Assembly (NCBI GenBank): GCA_050246795.1
Contig: JBFWVJ010000005.1
Coordinates: 59,594 to 123,593, forward strand
From: JBFWVJ01 sp050246795
GTDB lineage: Bacteria > Patescibacteriota > Gracilibacteria > JAUYGZ01
Length of the DNA stretch: 64,000 nucleotides
Direction: 5' to 3'
In this document: one piece after another, positions 58,578 through 64,000 of the stretch
Layout of the letters: each line of letters begins with the position of its first letter
Position numbering within the stretch: the stretch's first letter is position 1
Notes under the pieces: model-generated
What the model saw: the letters and a program-made list of their open reading frames with translations, nothing else
Told to the model about the DNA's origin: nothing
Database searches by the model: none
Translations under genes and position numbers: made by a program

Positions 58578-60365
58578 TTAGTCGTTGAGCAGCTCCTTCT
58601 CTTCTTCGATCAAGGCTTCGAGTTCGCGGTAGAGGTCTTCCACTTCTTCGGCCAAAAACTTGGCTTTGATGCCGAGGTCGCGGATGGCGTCGGGGTCTTT
58701 TTGTTCGCAGGCTTCGTGGAGTTCCAGAGATGTTTTCCGTTGGCCTTGCTCGAGGTGTTCGAGCCGCTCGCTGAGTTCTCCTTGTCGCTTGGTCACCCAG
58801 CGCAGGCGTTTTTGTTGTTCCTTTCGTTCTTCGTAGCGCTTTTTGTTGTCCGAGGGGCGTTTGAAGAGAAAGTAGGCTTCATCTTCTTCTTCAGACCAGC
58901 CTTCGGTCTGCAAGAATTCTTCATAGCCTTGTTCCTTCACGGAGATTTCTCCGCGGTCGAAGACGATCAGACGGTTGGCGAGACGGGACAGCATGTCTTC
59001 ATCGTGGGAGACGAAGATGACCGTGCCTTTATATTTTTTCAGGGCTTCGATGAGGGCGTCGCAGGATTCCATGTCAAGGTGGTTGGTCGGTTCGTCGAGG
59101 AAGAGCAGGTGGGTTTTTTTGAGGATCACTTTTCCCAAACACACTCGGCTTTTTTCACCTCCGGAAAGCTTGGAGATTTCTTTTTTCGAGTCATCTCCTG
59201 GGAACAGCAAGGCCCCGCAGAGGTCGCGGACTTCTTGCTCTTTCACGTCTCCCACTTTTCTCAGTTCTTCCAAGATCGTATGGTTCGGGTGGAGGTTGTC
59301 TTTGCTGTCCGAGCCGAAAGAGCCTTTTTTTAGTTCGGGATGGGTTTTCAATTTGCCGGACTGAGGCGTGAGCTGTTCGCTGAGGAGTTTAAGCAGGGTC
59401 GACTTTCCTTTTCCGTTTCGACCGATGATGGCGATGCGGTCGCCGGCGGTCGTGGTAAGGGAAAAATCCCTGATGATACGAGGGCCATCAGGGTAAGAAA
59501 AATTCAGGTTGTGGGCTTTGAGCAGGCTGTCCCCATGAAAGGGATCGGATTGGAAATGGAAGCGGATCTCGGGGAGTTTTTCCAGTTTTTCGCCGATGTC
59601 CTGTTTTTCCAGGGCTTTGATCCTGGACTGGACCATGCCGGCTGACCTCGCTTTGGCTCTGAATTTTCGGATGAATTCTTCGGTTTTTTCCTTTTTTTTC
59701 TCCTGTTTGACACGGGTGCGCTCGTAGACTTCTTCTTCCAAAAAAATCTGGTCCATGAGCTTCCTCGGACCGCCTTTCATCTTGCGCATTTTTCCCCGGT
59801 GGATGGCCACTGTGTGGGTGACGACTTCTTCCATGAAGTGCCGGTCGTGGGTGACCAGCAGAAAAGCGTTTTGCCAGGTTTTGAGAAATCTCGACAGCCA
59901 GCGCAGGGTAAGGATGTCCAGGTAGTTGGTTGGTTCATCCAAGAGCAGGAGATGGGGTTCTTTGATGAGGGCTTCCGCCAGACGGATGCGGATTTGAAAG
60001 CCGCTGGAAAAATCTTTGGGAGCTTTTTGAAAGTCTTCCTGCCGAAAGCCAAGTCCCATCAGGATGGATTCCGCTTTCCAGTCTTGTCCGATGTTGTGGC
60101 CCGAGAGGGCGGAGCAGGCTTGCTGGTGGAGCGTTGGCTGCTCGAAATTCAGGTCCTGTTCCAGCGAGCTGATGATGAGGTTGGTCGAAGTTTGGATGGC
60201 ACCGTCGGCGTCCTCGGGATGCTGGAGAAGTTTGAGAAAGGTGCTTTTCCCTGATCCGTTTCGTCCGATCAGTCCGATCTTCTCTTTGGCATCGATGGTT
60301 AAGCTTACATCCGAAAAGAGGACGTTGTTGCCATAGAACTTGTTGAGGTCGGTGATGCGGATCAT
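58578..60365 (-). CDS. ABC-F family ATPase
   Basis: 595 aa with two ABC domains and no membrane segments: Walker A GRNGSGKST (~36-44) and GRNGKGKST (~340), signature motifs FSSGFQIR and LSGGEKSR, Walker B LLLLDEPTNYLD and LLFLDEPTNHLD. The interdomain linker is Arg/Lys-rich and the C-terminus is a coiled coil. ABC-F proteins act on the ribosome or in antibiotic protection; no resistance context here, so a housekeeping translation role (Uup/EttA-like) is most likely. Start and CAP stop overlap (ATGA). Confidence 0.88.
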   Translation of the reverse strand: MIRITDLNKFYGNNVLFSDVSLTIDAKEKIGLIGRNGSGKSTFLKLLQHPEDADGAIQTSTNLIISSLEQDLNFEQPTLHQQACSALSGHNIGQDWKAESILMGLGFRQEDFQKAPKDFSSGFQIRIRLAEALIKEPHLLLLDEPTNYLDILTLRWLSRFLKTWQNAFLLVTHDRHFMEEVVTHTVAIHRGKMRKMKGGPRKLMDQIFLEEEVYERTRVKQEKKKEKTEEFIRKFRAKARSAGMVQSRIKALEKQDIGEKLEKLPEIRFHFQSDPFHGDSLLKAHNLNFSYPDGPRIIRDFSLTTTAGDRIAIIGRNGKGKSTLLKLLSEQLTPQSGKLKTHPELKKGSFGSDSKDNLHPNHTILEELRKVGDVKEQEVRDLCGALLFPGDDSKKEISKLSGGEKSRVCLGKVILKKTHLLFLDEPTNHLDMESCDALIEALKKYKGTVIFVSHDEDMLSRLANRLIVFDRGEISVKEQGYEEFLQTEGWSEEEDEAYFLFKRPSDNKKRYEERKEQQKRLRWVTKRQGELSERLEHLEQGQRKTSLELHEACEQKDPDAIRDLGIKAKFLAEEVEDLYRELEALIEEEKELLND

Positions 60366-61435
60366 CGTGGAATTTGGACAAAGCTTTCTGTTACTCGTCG
60401 TTCTTTTTGTGCGGTTTCTATTTGGACGTTGCCGAAGTTTTGCACCCAGATGAAGCCTTCGAAAGGACCTTCGTTTTCTTCGGTCAGCTCCGCGATGCCG
60501 ATGCCAATTTCGGTGAAGGTTTCATGGAGCAGGTTGGCTCGGTGAGGGGGGGAGTCCATCCAGGTCTGGATCACCTCTTCAGGAGTGGTTTGTCCTTTGG
60601 CCAGGTTTTCTCCGACGGAGTAGCTTTTGTTGCAGTTGCACTCATTGAAGTTTTTCAGATAGCCACTGGCTTTGATCCGGTCTTCTTCTGAGAGTCCTTC
60701 GGGGGTGTCGTGTTCGAAGTAGTCTCGCTGCTGCATGTCATCGGCGTGGGACTGAGCGGAGCCTTCCAGGTAGGCATTGTAGGTCAACGGTGAGAGGCCA
60801 GCTTTTGTTCGTTCGGCATTTCCCAGATCGATGACCTGCTGTTTGAAGCCGCGAAGGCTTTCGGTAGCCTTGAACTGTTCAGATCCGACGATCCGATAAA
60901 TGATTTCTGCCATTTCGCCACGAGTGAGAAGCTGAGCTGGGTCCTGAAGGGTCGTGGGGAGGGCGTTCTTTTCGCGGAGGGCGTCGATGAATGGTTGGAA
61001 CCAGGGTTCGCCAGCGTTTATAGGAAATTCAAAACTGTTGGCGACGATTTTGGCGGCTTCCGCCAGGGAAATATTTTTTTCAGGCTGAAAGGTTCCGTCC
61101 GGGAATCCAGAGATGATGCCCACTCTTTCGGCGTAGCAGACATAGGGATAAAACCACATGCCGCTCACGACGTCGGGGAAGCACTGGCCGGCGTGTTCGA
61201 GAGGTTCCTGGCCGACGACGGCTCCGATGATGATCTTGGTGAATTCAGCGCGGTTGATGAGCTGTTGGGGCTTGAAAGTACCATCTGGGTATCCACTGAC
61301 GATGCCTTGTTCTTGTACGAACTGAATGGCTTTCGCATTGGGGTGCTGCATCGGTACGTCGGAAAAGATCGCAAGCGCCGCGTTTGCCCAGACACAGAAG
61401 GTCATGAGGAGGACCAGAAAGAGAGCTTTTTTCAT
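60362..61435 (-). CDS. SLH-anchored CAP (SCP/PR1) domain protein
   Basis: Start set at ATG 61435 (MKKALFLVLLMTFCVWANAA signal). 357 aa: three SLH repeats (IVSGYPDGTFKPQQLINRAE, IISGFPDGTFQPEKNISLAE and a third ending LTRGEMAEIIYRIV), then a CAP domain with AQSHADDMQQRDYFEHDTPEG, VGENLAKGQTTPEEVIQTWMDSPPHRANLLHETFTEIGIG and FIWVQNFG. CAP domains bind metal and lipid or act as secreted effectors; role here unknown. Surface-attached. Confidence 0.87.
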   Translation of the reverse strand: MKKALFLVLLMTFCVWANAALAIFSDVPMQHPNAKAIQFVQEQGIVSGYPDGTFKPQQLINRAEFTKIIIGAVVGQEPLEHAGQCFPDVVSGMWFYPYVCYAERVGIISGFPDGTFQPEKNISLAEAAKIVANSFEFPINAGEPWFQPFIDALREKNALPTTLQDPAQLLTRGEMAEIIYRIVGSEQFKATESLRGFKQQVIDLGNAERTKAGLSPLTYNAYLEGSAQSHADDMQQRDYFEHDTPEGLSEEDRIKASGYLKNFNECNCNKSYSVGENLAKGQTTPEEVIQTWMDSPPHRANLLHETFTEIGIGIAELTEENEGPFEGFIWVQNFGNVQIETAQKERRVTESFVQIPR

Positions 61436-61448
61436 GATGAAAAAGGGG

Positions 61449-62930
61449 TTAGAACTGGGTGAGATCAAGGTCTTGCCCAGTGATGATAGAAAGATCATAG
61501 TCTGTGTTGATCCCAGCTGGAGGAGCTCCTTTCATTTTGATCGCACCTGGGAAAAAGAGCTGGATGACTTCATCGGTCACTCGGGTCTGTTCTGGTTTGT
61601 GGATATAGTAGTGGGTGGTGGTGTAGTCTTTTCGATCGGCGTTGTCGTAGCGTTGGACGTTGAAGCCATAAGGGATGAGCTTTTGTCCCAGCTGAGCAGC
61701 GAGTCCGAAGCGATTCGTGCCATTGAGGATTTGGATGCTGGCGTCTTCTTGGAAAAATTCTGGAAAATCGAAGACAAGGGCGATGAAGCGTTGGATATCT
61801 TCATAGGTGTTGCCGATAGGGACGAGGACGAAGGCCCCTCCATAGAGTTGTCGTTCTGGAGTGTAGAGGAAGCTTCCCATATCCAGGATGTCGGTATCGA
61901 TAAGGACGGCGGAGGTGATGTTTTCCTGGTCGAAGTCTTGCGCGAGTTGTCCGAGTCCGATGAGTTCCAGAGTGCTGATATTGGTTTCCACATGGTCTTC
62001 GAATTCGTTGTAGAGTTTTTTGAGGAGCAGAGGAGAGCTGAGTAAGTCGGCTTCCTGCGCTTTGGTTTTCAGGGCGTTCAAGATTTTGTGCTGGCGGGCG
62101 GCCCGGTCGAAATCCGAAGTGGAGTGTCGTGAGCGGGCGAATTTGAGGGCGGTGGATCCATCCAGGAGATGGGTCCCGGCTTCGATGGAGAAGGTTTCGT
62201 ACCCGCTTTCGTCTTCTTTGGGATATTCCGTGTCATAGATGCTTTTTTCTACGACCACCTCCACACCTCCCAAGAGGTCGACGACATTGATAAAAGCGTC
62301 AAAATCAACTTTGACATGGTAGGGAATGGAAAGATTGGTGATATTTTCAATGCCATGCCGGAGGATTTCCAGGGACTGCTCTGATCCGTAGGTGCCTTTG
62401 AGGATTTCGTAGATTTTGTTCACGCGGCTGGACTGATATCCTGGTAGGTCCAACCACAGATCTCGAGGGATAGAGAAAAGGCTCACGGTTTTTTTTTCAG
62501 CATTCAGAGAAGCCACGATGATGGTGTCGGTGAGATCGGCGCCATCGTGTCCTTCGCCACCGGTTCCGAGGAGGAGGATGTTGGTCCGTCCTTTATCATC
62601 CTTTTGCAGGTCCGTGGAAATGATCCCAACGAGGTCTTTGAGGTCAAAGTAGGTGATGTACTGATAGGTCGTGTAGACGACTTTGAAAATGATAAAGGCG
62701 GAAAAAAGCAAAAACAGCACCAGGAAAAAGAACGGGACTTTTTTTTGTCGGTATTCCGCCTTGCTGGTGGGGATGCTGCGAACAATTTTTCGAAAGAGAG
62801 ACGTATGGATTTTTTTCGGGGTCTGGTCAGGTTTTCGGTCGTTTTGGATGGATTTTCGGGTGAATTGGTTCACGAGAGATCTCTTAAAAAAGCCATTGGG
62901 GAGTGTAGCATAGATAGCGTTCAGCTTCAT
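61449..62930 (-). CDS. LytR-CpsA-Psr (LCP) family cell-wall polymer ligase
   Basis: 493 aa: cytoplasmic Lys/Arg-rich N-terminus, one transmembrane helix (~64-88), an LCP domain with LLLGTGGEGHDGADLTDTIIVASL, VSLFSIPRDLWLDLPG and KFARSRHSTSDFDRAARQHKIL, and a LytR_C domain at the end (SIQILNGTNRFGLAAQLGQKL). LCP proteins transfer wall teichoic acid or similar polymers from lipid carriers to peptidoglycan, consistent with anchoring polymer for the SLH proteins encoded nearby. The SLH-CAP start is 14 nt past its stop. Confidence 0.9.
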   Translation of the reverse strand: MKLNAIYATLPNGFFKRSLVNQFTRKSIQNDRKPDQTPKKIHTSLFRKIVRSIPTSKAEYRQKKVPFFFLVLFLLFSAFIIFKVVYTTYQYITYFDLKDLVGIISTDLQKDDKGRTNILLLGTGGEGHDGADLTDTIIVASLNAEKKTVSLFSIPRDLWLDLPGYQSSRVNKIYEILKGTYGSEQSLEILRHGIENITNLSIPYHVKVDFDAFINVVDLLGGVEVVVEKSIYDTEYPKEDESGYETFSIEAGTHLLDGSTALKFARSRHSTSDFDRAARQHKILNALKTKAQEADLLSSPLLLKKLYNEFEDHVETNISTLELIGLGQLAQDFDQENITSAVLIDTDILDMGSFLYTPERQLYGGAFVLVPIGNTYEDIQRFIALVFDFPEFFQEDASIQILNGTNRFGLAAQLGQKLIPYGFNVQRYDNADRKDYTTTHYYIHKPEQTRVTDEVIQLFFPGAIKMKGAPPAGINTDYDLSIITGQDLDLTQF

Positions 62931-62969
62931 TAGCTTCTTTAGCTTTTTAACCTGAAAAAACTTTTGAGG

Positions 62970-63404
62970 CTATTGAAGCTCTGAGTGTATTCCATGATGG
63001 TTCTGTTTTTTCTCGAACTGGAGCAGAAGTGTTGAAGTTTTGATGGGCAGCCGTTCCGGCCATTCGATGAGGACGAGGGCGGTTGGGTCATTGAGGGCGT
63101 CTTCGAGGCCGATGGAGGCGGCGACTTGATCGGGGTATTCGGAAGACTCAGGCAGGCGGTAGAGGTCGAAATGCCAGAGCAGTTGGTAGTTTGTAGTTGG
63201 GAGTTGGTAGCTTTGGACGTATGTATAGGTCGGAGATTTCACTGCCTTTTCGATCCCCAGCGCTTTTGCCAGGCCTTTTACGAAGGTGGTTTTGCCGGAG
63301 CCCAAGTTTCCTGAAAGTTGTACAACTCTTTTGTTCAATATCTCGGAGAGGAGTTGTTCGGCCAGCGCTTCAGTTTCGGCTGCGGAATGGGTGGTGTAGT
63401 GCAT
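62970..63404 (-). CDS. tsaE: tRNA threonylcarbamoyladenosine biosynthesis ATPase TsaE
   Basis: 144 aa. Walker A LSGNLGSGKTTFVKGLAKALG, SPTYTYVQ, HFDLYRL and LIEWPERLP are TsaE motifs. TsaE helps TsaB/TsaD install t6A on tRNA. Between SPTYTYVQS and LLWHFDLYRL there is a 10-residue insert QLPTTNYQLL encoded by a TTGGTAGTT repeat, also seen in pgi; the frame is kept. Confidence 0.9.
   Translation of the reverse strand: MHYTTHSAAETEALAEQLLSEILNKRVVQLSGNLGSGKTTFVKGLAKALGIEKAVKSPTYTYVQSYQLPTTNYQLLWHFDLYRLPESSEYPDQVAASIGLEDALNDPTALVLIEWPERLPIKTSTLLLQFEKKQNHHGIHSELQ
63181..63217. repeat. Repeat TTGGTAGTTTGTAGTTGGG inside tsaE
   Basis: Tandem variants of a ~9-nt unit (GTTGGTAG, TTTGTAG, TTGGGAG, TTGGTAG) at 63181-63217. 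On the minus strand it is translated as QLPTTNYQL. Compare the pgi 5' end (20560-20590). Confidence 0.65.
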
Positions 63405-63413
63405 GGGGAAGGA

Positions 63414-63833
63414 TTATGCTTCGCATGTTAACCCCCTAGCCCCCTTACAAGGGGGGAGTTGCTTCACGGAATCGACACTAGAGACGATTCTGCTAAGAAC
63501 ATCTCCGATGTCATGAAAGACTTCTTGGTTCGAAAATCGGATACTATTATACCCGTGTTCTTTTAAGAAAGCTTCTCTCCATTGATCTTTTTCTCGAACT
63601 TCAGGCGTCAGATGAACTGACCCGTCGATTTCGATGACGGTTCGACTTAAGGCATGATAGAAATCAGCTACATATGGGCCGATTCCGTGCTGACGTCGAA
63701 AAATAAGTCCATTTAATTGTTTCTTTTGCAGGTGTTTCCACAGTTTATCTTCAGCGTTTGTGGGACTATATCGGAGTTCTTTTCGTCTCTCTTTCATTCC
63801 TTTCCAACCGCGGAGCGGTTTTTGTTCTTCCAT
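63414..63833 (-). CDS. DUF559 endonuclease-like protein (Vsr-related fold)
   Basis: 139 aa. AEDKLWKHLQKKQLNGLIFRRQHGIGPYVADFYHALSRTVIEIDGSVHL is the DUF559 core: the D of VADFY and E of VIEIDG form the PD-(D/E)xK-like site, followed by RFSNQEVFHDIGDVLSRI. The last ~15 residues (LPPCKGARGLTCEA) are read from a flanking palindrome. It is enclosed by inverted repeats (separate entry). Confidence 0.8.
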   Translation of the reverse strand: MEEQKPLRGWKGMKERRKELRYSPTNAEDKLWKHLQKKQLNGLIFRRQHGIGPYVADFYHALSRTVIEIDGSVHLTPEVREKDQWREAFLKEHGYNSIRFSNQEVFHDIGDVLSRIVSSVDSVKQLPPCKGARGLTCEA

Positions 63834-63887
63834 AGTAAAAATCTGAGATTTTTATTCCCCCTTGCAAGGGGGTTAGGCAGTGTTAAC
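63427..63887. mobile_element. DUF559 gene framed by GTTAAC / CCCCCTTnCAAGGGGG inverted repeats
   Basis: Left: GTTAAC (63427-63432) then palindrome CCCCCTTACAAGGGGG (63440-63455). Right: palindrome CCCCCTTGCAAGGGGG (63857-63872) then GTTAAC (63882-63887). The order is mirror-symmetric around the DUF559 gene, so the 461-bp unit looks like a small mobile element with the nuclease inside. No transposase of its own. Confidence 0.5.
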
Positions 63888-63924
63888 ATAAGCATGGTAA
63901 GATGAGCTCATCTTTACCAAAGTT

Positions 63925-64000
63925 ATGCAGAAATTTCTAACTGATGAACAGTTTAATCATATTGCTCAATATTTTCCAATACCAAGAAAACCCGAAACAA
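63925..64000 (+). CDS. Start of a transposase-like gene (partial, window edge)
   Basis: ATG at 63925 opens MQKFLTDEQFNHIAQYFPIP, which resembles the N-terminus of IS5-type transposases (LTDEQW...PLLP). Only 25 codons are visible. A near-palindrome GGTAAGATGAGCTCATCTTTACC-type sequence (63896-63918) lies just upstream and may be at the element end. Confidence 0.45.
   Translation, partial: MQKFLTDEQFNHIAQYFPIPRKPET

Overview
The window (64 kb) is a bacterial chromosome segment that uses the standard genetic code: TGA closes many genes, for example infB and recQ. Short intergenic gaps, several S-layer-homology (SLH) surface proteins, a LytR-CpsA-Psr protein, and small palindromic repeats translated in frame inside housekeeping genes (pgi, tsaE) suggest a Candidate Phyla Radiation / Patescibacteria member, perhaps Peregrinibacteria-like. 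That placement is an inference from gene style, not a phylogeny.

Layout. 1-25.4 kb is a core block of moderate GC: a cut SET-GNAT protein, an ornithine/lysine-type decarboxylase, a receiver protein, Dps, a DsbB-purK-purE-SulP-DUF6671 run, tRNA-Trp, recQ, a TPR lipoprotein, a DUF4331 protein, HupE/UreJ-2, pgi, an SLH-esterase and infB. An IS3-family element at 25.44-26.60 kb marks the left edge of an AT-rich accessory island. 52.2-64 kb returns to core-like DNA: a dienelactone hydrolase-like lipoprotein, SOUL, DUF1295, DUF2177, DUF2200, an ABC-F ATPase, SLH-CAP, LCP, tsaE, a DUF559 module and the start of a transposase.

The island (26.6-52.2 kb) reads as an integron-like cassette array. Six structured sites of 108-131 bp (S1-S6) recur at 29952, 30767, 37320, 38972, 40041 and 46095. 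Each has the form GTTY-GCGG...CCGC-T, with a complementary outer stem, an inner stem that covaries between copies, and a conserved TATGGGTG core. The sequences bounding a given module are complementary to each other, as the R''/R' boxes of integron cassettes are, but often over a far longer stretch. A tyrosine recombinase sits at the right end (51287-52192) next to a 12-bp inverted repeat. It lacks the insertion typical of IntI, so this is at most integron-like. Reading leftward from the recombinase, the modules are: C1, a HindVP-like restriction-modification pair plus an 809-aa putative nuclease; C2, a KAP P-loop NTPase, a HaeII-like restriction-modification pair and Vsr; C3, an HNH nuclease; C4, a Fic protein; C5, SLH proteins, a Fic/antitoxin pair and a diversity-generating retroelement; C6, a small membrane protein; C7, an AbiTii-like protein, a coiled-coil membrane protein and a DUF4268 nuclease-like protein, truncated by the IS.

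The diversity-generating retroelement (31.08-33.75 kb) is complete: a target gene with a 3' variable repeat (31885-31995), a template repeat (32317-32427), an Avd-type four-helix-bundle gene and a reverse transcriptase with the IGxxxSQ hallmark. I aligned the two repeats by eye. They differ at 18 positions and every difference falls on an adenine of the template. A related protein without a repeat lies at 55515-56504. The reverse transcriptase carries a G10 tract that could switch it on or off by slippage.
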